Of a DNA stretch of 64,000 bases, positions 36,015 through 43,052 are shown in pieces. A program made the position numbers and the translations under genes. Each line of letters opens with the position of its first letter. The stretch's first letter is position 1. Origin of the DNA: Anaerotruncus colihominis (GTDB taxonomy: Bacteria; Bacillota; Clostridia; Oscillospirales; Ruminococcaceae); the NCBI RefSeq assembly GCF_010206195.1, contig NZ_VIQT01000009.1:124001-188000 (forward strand). Direction: 5' to 3'. A model generated the notes under the pieces. The model had not been told where the DNA came from, searched no databases, and saw only the letters and a program-made list of their open reading frames with translations.

Positions 36015-36287
36015 TTGCTTTGCAACTATTTTTTTGCGCATCTGCCCGCTCTGCGGGCAGGCGCATTTTAATCAAACGGCCCCGCGCCGGGGACGGCGCG
36101 GATGGCCAATTTTTTATAGATTGCGCTCAGCAATCTATAAAAAATAGTTGCTTTGCAACTATTTTTTTGCGCATCTGCCCGCTCTGCGGGCAGGCGCATT
36201 TTAATCAAACGGCCCCGCGCCGGGGACGGCGCGGATGGCCAATTTTTTATAGATTGCGCTCAGCAATCTATAAAAAATAGTTGCTTT
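36011..36287. repeat. Tandem array of two identical 133-bp palindromic units plus a partial third
   Basis: Copies run 36011-36143 and 36144-36276 and appear identical; a partial copy (ATAGTTGCTTTG) begins at 36277. Each unit has four stem-loops in order: ATAGTTGC-TTT-GCAACTAT flanked by A and T runs, TGCCCGC-TCT-GCGGGCA nested in TGCGC/GCGCA, CCGCGCC-GGGGA-C-GGCGCGG, and TATAGATTGC-GCTCA-GCAATCTATA preceded by GGCCAATTTTT. The first hairpin has the polarity of a bidirectional terminator. Confidence 0.95.
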
Positions 36288-36296
36288 GACACTCTG

Positions 36297-36325
36297 AAGA
36301 GGACGCTGCGGCGTCCTCTTTTTTG
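36297..36325 (+). terminator. Intrinsic terminator before spoIIIAA
   Basis: AAGAGGACGC (36297-36306) pairs with GCGTCCTCTT (36311-36320) around TGCG and is followed by a T run. Confidence 0.85.
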
Positions 36326-36376
36326 TCCTTGACTGGGAAAGCTTCTGTCATTTTGTTCTAGGAACGAGGACGTGCT

Positions 36377-36385
36377 CATAAGATA
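36377..36385 (+). promoter_or_regulatory. Possible mother-cell sigma -10 element for spoIIIAA
   Basis: CATAAGATA at 36377-36385 fits the CATAnnnTA style of sigma-E/sigma-K -10 elements, 29 bases before the start codon. The matching -35 is poor (around TTCTAGG), so this is tentative. The operon is sigma-E controlled in studied species. Confidence 0.3.
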
Positions 36386-36413
36386 GGGGTATAAACAAAA
36401 AGGACGTGATAAA

Positions 36414-37370
36414 ATGAGAGATGATGAACGCTATCTGGCCGCGGTACAAACGCTTGGCGAACATGTGCGGCGTGTGCTGACGCGCGTTCCGGGCGATGTG
36501 CAGCGGGAAACCACAGAAATACGCCTGCGCGTCGGCAGGCCGCTTGGACTTATAACATCGGCGCGTATACTCTTTGTGGACGAGAATGGCGGGACTACGC
36601 CACGTCCGGCGCTCAATGCGTTTATTGTGACGAAAGCGGACATGCAGGATTGTTTTGTATCGCTGTGTGGATGGGCGGTTCACAGCCACCAGCGCGAGAT
36701 GGCAGACGGATACATAGCGGTGCGCGGCGGGCATCGCGCGGGCGTGGCGGCGACCGCTGTTGTGGAGGACGGACTTGTAGCGTCTGTGCGCGATATCACA
36801 TCGGTCAACCTGCGCGTGGCACGTGAAATATTCGGCTGCGCCGACCAACTGATACGGGGATATTTTCTGGACAGGCCTTGCGGCCTGCTGCTTGCAGGCG
36901 CTCCGGCCAGCGGCAAAACGACGCTTCTGCGCGATCTGGCACGGCAGCTTTCATCGGGAACACCGGGCGTTTACCGAAAGGTTTGTGTGGTGGATGAGAG
37001 CGGCGAAATCGGCGCGTCCTCTGGTGGGCTGATTCAAAATGACCTGGGTCCATGCTGCGACCTGTTGGCTGGATATCCGAAGGCAAAGGGCCTTCAGATC
37101 GCGATCCGGTATCTGTCTCCGGAAATCATCATTTGTGATGAGATTGCCACGGAGGCGGAGATTGAAGCGGTTGCGGCGGCTGCAAACAGCGGTGTGGCGG
37201 TTGTAACATCCGTGCACGCTGCAAGTTTTGAGGAGTTATGCCGCAAGCGGATGATCAGACGGCTGTTTGAAACGGGTGCGTTTGCCTATGCTGTAATGCT
37301 CAGGGGAGCGGATAAACCGGCGCAGATTCTCGCGGTCAGAAAGGTGGAGGAATTATGTATACAGCCATGA
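36414..37370 (+). CDS. spoIIIAA: Stage III sporulation protein AA (channel ATPase)
   Basis: SpoIIIAA (318 residues) is a type II/IV secretion-like ATPase on the mother-cell face of the SpoIIIA-SpoIIQ channel. Its P-loop GAPASGKTTLLRDLARQL lies near residue 162, preceded by SVRDITSVNLRVAREIFGCAD and followed by VVDESGEIGASS and the DEIATEAEIEAV Walker B block. Length is normal. ATG 36414 follows AAGGACG. It overlaps spoIIIAB by 16 bases. Confidence 0.96.
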   Translation: MRDDERYLAAVQTLGEHVRRVLTRVPGDVQRETTEIRLRVGRPLGLITSARILFVDENGGTTPRPALNAFIVTKADMQDCFVSLCGWAVHSHQREMADGYIAVRGGHRAGVAATAVVEDGLVASVRDITSVNLRVAREIFGCADQLIRGYFLDRPCGLLLAGAPASGKTTLLRDLARQLSSGTPGVYRKVCVVDESGEIGASSGGLIQNDLGPCCDLLAGYPKAKGLQIAIRYLSPEIIICDEIATEAEIEAVAAAANSGVAVVTSVHAASFEELCRKRMIRRLFETGAFAYAVMLRGADKPAQILAVRKVEELCIQP

Positions 37371-37867
37371 AAATCGGAGGCATGGCCCTGGTGATTATCT
37401 GTACAACATCGATTGGCATTTCTTTTGCGCGCGCGCTGACAGAGCGTGTCCGCGAATTGGAGCGGACATTGGCGGCGCTGTCGTCGCTGGGGACGGAGCT
37501 TTCCTACAGCCTGGCTCCACCGGCTGAGGCTGTTGCAAAGCTGGACGAGCGGGAAACGGAAAGCGCGGCGTTTATTCCGGCGTGCGCGTCTCTGTGCCGC
37601 CGTGGAAAGCCGTTTCCGCAGGCATGGCGCGATGCGGCACTTATGTATCACGGCGCGCTTTCCCAGGAGGACGCCGAAATATTGGCAGGGCTTTCCGATA
37701 CGCTTGGACAATGCGGGTTGGAAGGAGAGCTTTCCAGCCTGGAGCATACGCGGACGCTTTTGTCCATGCAGTTGGATGCGGCTCGCGCCCGCAGCGCGAC
37801 GCACGGCCGCCTTTACCGGACCCTGGGCCTATTGACTGGCGCGTTCGTCATCATCTTTTTTATCTGA
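37355..37867 (+). CDS. spoIIIAB: Stage III sporulation protein AB
   Basis: SpoIIIAB (170 residues) resembles GspF-type platform proteins of secretion systems. It has an N-terminal hydrophobic segment (IGGMALVIICTTSIGISFA), a helical middle (RVRELERTLAALSSLGTELSYSL), the SDTLGQCGLEGELSSLEHT block typical of SpoIIIAB and a C-terminal membrane helix (LGLLTGAFVIIFFI). ATG 37355 has GGAGG in front, inside spoIIIAA. Confidence 0.93.
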   Translation: MYTAMKIGGMALVIICTTSIGISFARALTERVRELERTLAALSSLGTELSYSLAPPAEAVAKLDERETESAAFIPACASLCRRGKPFPQAWRDAALMYHGALSQEDAEILAGLSDTLGQCGLEGELSSLEHTRTLLSMQLDAARARSATHGRLYRTLGLLTGAFVIIFFI

Positions 37868-37897
37868 GGAACGCCGCCGAAAGGAGAGAAAACGCGG

Positions 37898-38095
37898 ATG
37901 GACGTTGATCTGATCTTTAAAATTGCCGCGATTGGCATCATTGTGGCGGTGCTCAACCAGGTCCTGATCCGTTCCGGGCGCGAGGAACAGGCCATGATGA
38001 CAACGCTTGCTGGTTTAATTGTTGTGTTAATGATGATCATTGTACAGATCAATACGCTGTTTGAAACAGTCAAAAGCGTATTTGGGCTTTACTAA
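37898..38095 (+). CDS. spoIIIAC: Stage III sporulation protein AC
   Basis: The 65-residue membrane protein has two helices: LIFKIAAIGIIVAVLNQVLI and MMTTLAGLIVVLMMIIVQI, joined by RSGREEQ, matching SpoIIIAC in size and pattern. It is part of the inner ring components of the SpoIIIA complex. AAAGGAG lies upstream of ATG 37898. spoIIIAD begins one base after its stop. Confidence 0.95.
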   Translation: MDVDLIFKIAAIGIIVAVLNQVLIRSGREEQAMMTTLAGLIVVLMMIIVQINTLFETVKSVFGLY

Positions 38096-38096
38096 A

Positions 38097-38486
38097 ATGG
38101 ATATGATGACAGTGACCGGGCTGGCGGTCGTCGCGGTCGCGCTTGGTACCGTACTTAAACAGAAAAACCCGGAATATACGTTGTTCATTTCACTGACAGC
38201 AGGCGTTCTGATCCTCGGCATGATTGTCGCGGCGGCCGCGCCCCTGTTCGAACGGATGCAGGCTTTGTTCGCGCAGACAGGGGCGAAGGCGGAATATGTA
38301 CAGGTCCTGTTCAAATCGCTTGGACTATGCTTTATTACCCAGATCGCATGCGACGCCTGCCGCGACCTTGGGGAAAGTGCGATCGCCTCCAAGGTGGAAG
38401 CGGCCGGTAAAATCTCCGTGTTGTTGATCAGCCTGCCGCTGTTTGAACAGATTTTGAATATCGCCTCCGGCCTGATCGGGCAATGA
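38097..38486 (+). CDS. spoIIIAD: Stage III sporulation protein AD
   Basis: SpoIIIAD (129 residues) has three to four membrane helices and the family text KQKNPEYTLFISLTAGVLIL, then FITQIACDACRDLGESAIASKVEAAGKISVLLISLPLFEQIL. ATG at 38097 gives the usual length; ATGs at 38103 and 38106 are alternatives. Its ribosome binding site is weak, so translation may be coupled to spoIIIAC. Confidence 0.94.
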   Translation: MDMMTVTGLAVVAVALGTVLKQKNPEYTLFISLTAGVLILGMIVAAAAPLFERMQALFAQTGAKAEYVQVLFKSLGLCFITQIACDACRDLGESAIASKVEAAGKISVLLISLPLFEQILNIASGLIGQ

Positions 38487-38505
38487 GAATAGGAGGGGGG
38501 TCCAA

Positions 38506-39852
38506 ATGAAGAAACGAGGCATGGCGGCCGCCTGTGCGGCGGCCGCGCTGCTCCTTTTGGCCGTACCTTCCGCATTCGCGCTGGAGGGATCGGAGACGGA
38601 CGCATACAGCCAAAGCGGGGAGGCGTCCAGTTCGGCGGCTTCATATGAAACATCTGCCGAGCCTGTAAAAACAGATGGGTATGTATCTGAAATGGGCCTG
38701 AACGTTTCAGATAACAGTACGGAAAGCGGCTTTGCAGCGGATGACAGCGGATCGCGAGGCGGATACATCGACGCACAGCCGCTCATCCCGGGGGAAACAC
38801 GGATTAAGACCCAGCTTGACGCGGTCGGCGCGGACGAGCTTTTAGAGGAACTTCCGGATGATGCAAAAAATCTGATGGAAGGCGCAGGAATCACAGAGAT
38901 TGATTATAAACAGCTATTGACGCTGTCGCCTTCCAAGTTCTTTGGCTCTGTGTGGGAGCTTGTGATGCAACGTCTGCGCGCGCCGCTTACAGTGTTCGCG
39001 TCGGTTCTCGGGACGGTGCTGCTGTGCGCGCTGCTCGACTGTTTAAAAACCTCCTTGTGGGAAGGCTCGCTTTCGACGGTATTCACGGCGGTTTCGGTTG
39101 TCTGCATCGCAGCGGCGGTCGTTTCACCAATCACAGATTGCATCACCACGGCGGTGGCCGCCATCCACGACTATTCAAATTTTATCCTTTCATTCATCCC
39201 CATTTTTTCATCGATCGTCACGGTAGGTGGCCAGGCGGTCACAGCGACGACCTATACGGCTTTTCTATTCGCCGCGTGTCAGGTGGTCAGCCAAATTGCC
39301 GCCAACATGCTGGTGCCCTTGATGGGCATCTATTTAGCATTCTGCATTGTTGGAAATCTCGCGCCGGGAATTGATATCACTTCTGTCGCCAAAACGATCA
39401 AATCGACAGTTTGCTGGGCGCTTGGCCTACTGCTGACTTTGTTTGTCGGACTTTTATCGCTCCAGACGATGGTGGCTTCCGGCAGCGATACCGTCGCGTC
39501 CAAAACAGCGAAGTTTTTGATTGGCACGTTCGTGCCGGTGGTGGGCAGCGCGCTTTCAGACGCCTTTGTGGCGACGCAGGGCTATATGAAGCTGTTAAAG
39601 ACAACCGTAGGTGCGTTTGGTATTCTTGCGGCTTTGCTGACCTTTCTGCCTGTCCTGCTTCAAACGGTGCTCTGGTATTTCACGGTCAATATCACATCGG
39701 CCGTTAGCGAGATGCTCGGCGTCAAGCAGGTCGCGTCCATTTTGAAAAGCGCGTCGGCGACGCTCGGTGTGCTGATCGCCGTCATTTTGTGCTTTGCGCT
39801 GCTGTTCGTTATTTCAACGTCGCTGGTGCTGATGGTTTCAACGGGCGTTTAG
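38506..39852 (+). CDS. spoIIIAE: Stage III sporulation protein AE
   Basis: SpoIIIAE (448 residues) is the large polytopic membrane protein of the channel. A signal peptide (MAAACAAAALLLLAVPSAFA) is followed by about 75 acidic, Ser-rich residues, then the conserved region from FGSVWELVMQRLRAPLTVFASVLG, with some seven hydrophobic helices including SNFILSFIPIFSSIVTVGG and TFVPVVGSALSDAF. The family is commonly about 390-400 residues, so the Ser/acid linker explains the extra length. AGGAGGGGGG precedes ATG 38506. Confidence 0.95.
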   Translation: MKKRGMAAACAAAALLLLAVPSAFALEGSETDAYSQSGEASSSAASYETSAEPVKTDGYVSEMGLNVSDNSTESGFAADDSGSRGGYIDAQPLIPGETRIKTQLDAVGADELLEELPDDAKNLMEGAGITEIDYKQLLTLSPSKFFGSVWELVMQRLRAPLTVFASVLGTVLLCALLDCLKTSLWEGSLSTVFTAVSVVCIAAAVVSPITDCITTAVAAIHDYSNFILSFIPIFSSIVTVGGQAVTATTYTAFLFAACQVVSQIAANMLVPLMGIYLAFCIVGNLAPGIDITSVAKTIKSTVCWALGLLLTLFVGLLSLQTMVASGSDTVASKTAKFLIGTFVPVVGSALSDAFVATQGYMKLLKTTVGAFGILAALLTFLPVLLQTVLWYFTVNITSAVSEMLGVKQVASILKSASATLGVLIAVILCFALLFVISTSLVLMVSTGV

Positions 39853-39886
39853 GCGCCTGTCATAAAAGAAAGGGGCGTGTTGTATA

Positions 39887-40381
39887 TTGGATGGTATCAG
39901 ACAATGGGCGTTTGGTATTTGCGCGGCTGCGATTGCATGCGGCTTGGCACAGCTTGCGCTGCCGAAATCGAGTATGCAGCGCGTGTTCAATATCACATCA
40001 AGCGTCTTTTTTCTCGGGTGCCTGCTTTCGCCGATCGCTTTGCCGTCGATCGATTTAACAGTGGCCCCGCAGAGCGAATTGCAGCGGCGGATTGACGAAA
40101 AAACCGCGCGCCTTTCCGACGCTGCCGATGAGCAAACAAATCTGGCCGCTTCGGAGGGAGTGCGGCTGGCGGCGATGAAAACGCTTGCAGATATGGGTGT
40201 GCAGGCCAACAAAATTTACATAAACATTCATGAGGACGGGGAAGGAGGCATATCTATTAGTGAGTGTGAGGTACAGCTCGATGAGCAGTACCAAAGCAGA
40301 CATACGGAAATCCGCGGCGCGCTGATGGAGCGCCTGGGGGTGAACGTTGTGATCGGATATGAAAAAGGAGTGACTACATGA
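39887..40381 (+). CDS. spoIIIAF: Stage III sporulation protein AF
   Basis: SpoIIIAF (164 residues) has two N-terminal helices (WAFGICAAAIACGLAQLALP and VFNITSSVFFLGCLLSPIALP) and a soluble C-terminal domain with EVQLDEQYQSRHTEIRGAL, a ring-building-motif-like fold. TTG at 39887 is the only suitable start, with AAAGGGG about 12 bases upstream. Its end overlaps spoIIIAG by four bases. Confidence 0.9.
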   Translation: MDGIRQWAFGICAAAIACGLAQLALPKSSMQRVFNITSSVFFLGCLLSPIALPSIDLTVAPQSELQRRIDEKTARLSDAADEQTNLAASEGVRLAAMKTLADMGVQANKIYINIHEDGEGGISISECEVQLDEQYQSRHTEIRGALMERLGVNVVIGYEKGVTT

Positions 40382-40962
40382 ATGGGAACAAACCGGCTGT
40401 CCGTATTCCGGACCAGGTCATCGCATTTTTCAAGGGGAACCGGAGCCGGGCGTTGCTATTTATCGGGATAGCCGGTATGGCGCTGATTTTCCTGTCAACG
40501 GTTGTACCAACCGGCGCCGGAAAACCAAATCCAAGCGTTGGGGCAGCCCAGCAAAGCCCGGGTGAGTATGTGGCGGATCTGGAAAAACGGTTGTCGGAGC
40601 TTGTGGGGAAGATTGATGGCGTTGGGCGGTGCGAGGTGATGGTGACGCTCGAAAACGGTATCGAGTATGTTTATGCCGTGGAAGAATCGCAGAATGTCAA
40701 TCAGACAAACAGCTATGACGGCAGCGATGTACGGCGGGAAACACAGCAGCAGAATATGGAGCAGAAATACATTGTTGTAGATACAGGCAGCGGTAAAAAA
40801 GAGGCGCTTTTAAAAACACAGCGTCAGCCGACGGTGCAGGGCGTCGTCGTTGTGTGTGAGGGCGCTGCGAGCACCATTGTACAGGAGCGTGTGACACAGG
40901 TTGTCGCAACGGCCCTAGGTGTTCCATATAACCGGGTCTGCGTCACAAAAATCAGCAAATGA
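40378..40962 (+). CDS. spoIIIAG: Stage III sporulation protein AG
   Basis: SpoIIIAG (194 residues) forms a large ring in the space between mother cell and forespore. One membrane helix (ALLFIGIAGMALIFLSTVVP, residues about 25-44) is followed by the ring-building domain with ADLEKRLSELVGKIDGVGRCEVMVTLENG and VQGVVVVCEGA. ATGA overlap with spoIIIAF indicates coupled translation. Confidence 0.94.
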   Translation: MNGNKPAVRIPDQVIAFFKGNRSRALLFIGIAGMALIFLSTVVPTGAGKPNPSVGAAQQSPGEYVADLEKRLSELVGKIDGVGRCEVMVTLENGIEYVYAVEESQNVNQTNSYDGSDVRRETQQQNMEQKYIVVDTGSGKKEALLKTQRQPTVQGVVVVCEGAASTIVQERVTQVVATALGVPYNRVCVTKISK

Positions 40963-41063
40963 CGAAACGGACATACGGGCTGCGGGGCGAGCTGAATTGC
41001 CTCAAACGGCCCTGATCTGCGGCGGCAGTTGTCAATATCAAATCAAGAGGAGGAACCCCCGTA

Positions 41064-41609
41064 ATGAATATGATCATTGGAAAAAAACAGATTATCCTGG
41101 CGTCGCTTGTGGTGGGCCTGGGACTGGCGGTTTACATCAATTACCAATTTGCGCAGTCGGATGGCTCGCTCACAGCGACCTCGGCGATTGAAAGCGACAA
41201 AAATTACGGCGACGCACAGTTGGTCGACGCAAACGACCCGACGGTTGAGGATATCGACGGTGAAGCGTATTTCGCCGAAGCAAAGGTCACGCGTCAGCGT
41301 TCGCGCGATGAATCGGTTGAAACGCTCAAAAACATGATGGCAAGCGCGGAAGTGGACCCAGATATTAAAGCCGAGATGGCGCTCAAGGCTACGGAAATCG
41401 CCAAGTCGATTGAGACAGAAGGCAAGATTGAAAACCTGATTAAGGCCAAGGGCTTTGAGGACTGTATGGTTTATTACGATACAGAAAACGTAGACGTTGT
41501 TGTTAAGACGGATGGCTTGCAGCCGGAACAGGTTTCACAGATGAAGGATATCATTCTGAAAGAAACAAGTATCCCGGTCGAGAACATCTCCATTGTGGAG
41601 ATCAATTAG
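41064..41609 (+). CDS. spoIIIAH: Stage III sporulation protein AH
   Basis: SpoIIIAH (181 residues) is the mother-cell half of the SpoIIIAH-SpoIIQ connection. An N-terminal helix (IILASLVVGLGLAVYINYQF) is followed by a linker and a conserved extracellular YscJ/FliF-like domain (IAKSIETEGKIENLIKAKGFEDCMVYYD and VEVVVKTDGL-like VDVVVKTDGL). AGAGGAGG precedes ATG 41064. A 101-bp gap separates it from spoIIIAG, and a strong terminator follows. Confidence 0.95.
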   Translation: MNMIIGKKQIILASLVVGLGLAVYINYQFAQSDGSLTATSAIESDKNYGDAQLVDANDPTVEDIDGEAYFAEAKVTRQRSRDESVETLKNMMASAEVDPDIKAEMALKATEIAKSIETEGKIENLIKAKGFEDCMVYYDTENVDVVVKTDGLQPEQVSQMKDIILKETSIPVENISIVEIN

Positions 41610-41636
41610 TGCGTTACCGCTGCCGCGTAATCTGAA

Positions 41637-41676
41637 AGCGCCTCATGGACACGGCTTTGTGTCCATGAGGCGCTTG
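41637..41676 (+). terminator. Long hairpin ending the spoIIIA operon
   Basis: A perfect 17-bp stem (41637-41653 with 41660-41676) and a six-base loop lie 28 bases after the spoIIIAH stop. The T tract is short. Confidence 0.75.
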
Positions 41677-41765
41677 GCTTTACATAAACGCGCCTTGAAA
41701 CGGTATAGGAATCCATTTGAATATCTATATATTGAATAAATAGCGGCGCGGTATGGAATAGGCAA

Positions 41766-41794
41766 TTGTAAAGCGGGAAAATTTATGCTATAAT
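41766..41794 (+). promoter_or_regulatory. Sigma-A promoter of the asp23-nusB operon
   Basis: TTGTAA (41766-41771) and TATAAT (41789-41794) are spaced by 17 bases. It drives a leader of about 280 bases. Confidence 0.75.
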
Positions 41795-41873
41795 ATGCGC
41801 AGGGAAAACTGCAGAGCCGTTTGTGACCGTCATTTGGCGGCGCCCGCTCTTTGCCGCGGACTGCGCATGTTAC

Positions 41874-41950
41874 ATCACAGCCAAAACCGGCTTTGCCGGT
41901 TTCGATGCCGTTTCGCGGCAGACAAGCCTAAAAAAGCTTGCCGCTGTGAT
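41874..41950 (+). other. Cloverleaf-like RNA fold in the asp23 leader
   Basis: An 8-bp closing stem (41874-41881 with 41943-41950) holds three hairpins: AAACCGGC-TTT-GCCGGTTT (41884-41902), TGCCG-TTTCG-CGGCA (41906-41920) and CAAGC-8-GCTTG (41923-41940). At 77 nt it has tRNA-like size, but lacks a T-loop, an anticodon arm with 7-base loop and a CCA end, so it is not called a tRNA. Confidence 0.4.
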
Positions 41951-42082
41951 ATGATATCTACAGAACGGTTAACCCGCTATATTGTGGGATTAATCCATCG
42001 CCGCCCTGCCTCGGCGGCGCGCATTGATTGCTTGAAAATTGTACAGCCCGGTCTGTTCCGTGTCTGATAAAGGAGAATGAAT

Positions 42083-42457
42083 ATGCAAAATCATGACCAT
42101 GGCCAGTCGGCCGGAAATCTGAAAATTTCACGCGACGTTCTGGCAACGATCGCCCGCTATGCGACAATGGAGATTGAGGGCGTCGCTTCGCTTGCATCGT
42201 TTACAACAAATATTCGCGGCTGGCTGCTTAAAAAACAGTCCGCCAAGCCAATTGCGATTGATTTAAACGATGATGTTGCTGTGATTGATATCCATGTCAA
42301 CATCAAAGCTGGCGTCAATATCCCAAAGACAGCCGAAAAAATTCAGTCTGCCGTCAAAGAAGCTGTTCAGAATATGACCGGGATCGCAGTATCGCGTGTC
42401 AATATCAATATAGCCGGAATTGTGTTTGACGACCCGATGCCGGTATTGGACGCCTGA
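42083..42457 (+). CDS. Asp23/Gls24 family envelope-related protein
   Basis: The 124-residue protein is an Asp23 family member like Bacillus YqhY, which occurs ahead of nusB in many Firmicutes and influences fatty-acid/acetyl-CoA carboxylase regulation in Bacillus. Typical text is GNLKISRDVLATIARYATMEIEGVASLAS, IDLNDDVAVIDIHVNIKAGVNI and KEAVQNMTGIAVSRVNINIAGIVF. ATG 42083 has AAAGGAG at 7 bases; ATG 42077 would be too close. A hairpin (42472-42497) without a T tract separates it from nusB. Confidence 0.9.
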   Translation: MQNHDHGQSAGNLKISRDVLATIARYATMEIEGVASLASFTTNIRGWLLKKQSAKPIAIDLNDDVAVIDIHVNIKAGVNIPKTAEKIQSAVKEAVQNMTGIAVSRVNINIAGIVFDDPMPVLDA

Positions 42458-42562
42458 CAGGGAAAAGAAAGGCAGTCCGATGATTGGGTCGGACTGCGGG
42501 CGCTTGCGCATCCCACAAAATAACACAACACAGCCGGTATGCCGGCGGAATGGACGATCAAC

Positions 42563-43048
42563 ATGAAGCGAAGCGAATCCCGCGAGCAGGCGTTTATGCT
42601 GATTTTTGAACGCTCGTTTAAAGACGAATCGATCGACGAAATTATCGAGCAGGCGGCGATTGGCCGCAATTTACAGGTGGATGATTATGCATACCGCCTG
42701 GCCAGCGATGTTTGCGGCAATTTGCCGTGGCTTGACGAGGCGATTGCATCATATTCTAAAAAATGGAAGATTAATCGTATGTCACGCGTGGCGTTATCGA
42801 TTCTTCGCCTGAGCCTGTGGGAGATCGACCATGTCGATACAGTGCCGGCCGGCGCTTCTATCAATGAAGCGGTTGAGCTTGCTAAAAAATACGGAAATGA
42901 CGACGATTTTTCATTTGTAAACGGCGTGCTTGGCGCATATGTACGCAGGAAGGATTCTACTGAACAGGCAGAGTCCGAGGAGAAGGATATGGCCGATCAG
43001 GGCGGCGCAGAAGCTGAAAAAGTGCTTGATGCGCCGGCGGAGGCATAG
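42563..43048 (+). CDS. nusB: Transcription antitermination factor NusB
   Basis: NusB (161 residues) binds boxA RNA with S10 in rRNA antitermination. The helical domain has SREQAFMLIFERSF, VDDYAYRLASDVCGNLPWLDEAI and RVALSILRLSLWEIDHVDTVPAGASINEAVELAKKYGNDDDFSFVNGVLGAY. About 25 acidic/Ala residues at the C-terminus (TEQAESEEKDMADQGGAEAE) extend beyond the usual core. ATG 42563 is chosen; an in-frame ATG at 42539 is an alternative without a better binding site. Confidence 0.94.
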   Translation: MKRSESREQAFMLIFERSFKDESIDEIIEQAAIGRNLQVDDYAYRLASDVCGNLPWLDEAIASYSKKWKINRMSRVALSILRLSLWEIDHVDTVPAGASINEAVELAKKYGNDDDFSFVNGVLGAYVRRKDSTEQAESEEKDMADQGGAEAEKVLDAPAEA

Positions 43049-43052
43049 CGCG

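Larger units (their letters stand above)
36015..36413. other. 399-bp non-coding gap between the methyltransferase gene and spoIIIAA
   Basis: It contains the two-copy repeat array, a strong terminator at 36297-36325 and about 85 bases before spoIIIAA that should carry its promoter. A frame of 86 codons runs through both repeat copies but only reflects the repeat; I see no gene. Confidence 0.75.
41610..42082. other. 473-bp non-coding gap with terminator, promoter and a structured leader before asp23
   Basis: Beyond the spoIIIA terminator and the promoter, the leader has two domains. The first (41795-41869) is closed by ATGCGCAG/CTGCGCAT. The second (41874-41950) is closed by ATCACAGC/GCTGTGAT and encloses three hairpins. 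A GCCGCC/GGCGGC hairpin lies near 42000. A 90-codon frame beginning at 41795 has no ribosome binding site and is Arg/Cys-rich in the way of GC-rich non-coding DNA; I do not call it a gene. Confidence 0.55.

Noticed and set aside
36020-36280. 86-codon frame through the two-copy repeat
   Set aside because: The peptide merely reflects the repeat in two frames and has no start signal.
41874-41950. tRNA gene
   Set aside because: The size and closing stem are suggestive, but arm lengths, T-loop consensus and anticodon loop do not fit.
41795-42067. 90-codon frame in the asp23 leader
   Set aside because: Its start is at the transcription start, with no ribosome binding site, and it spans perfect hairpins.
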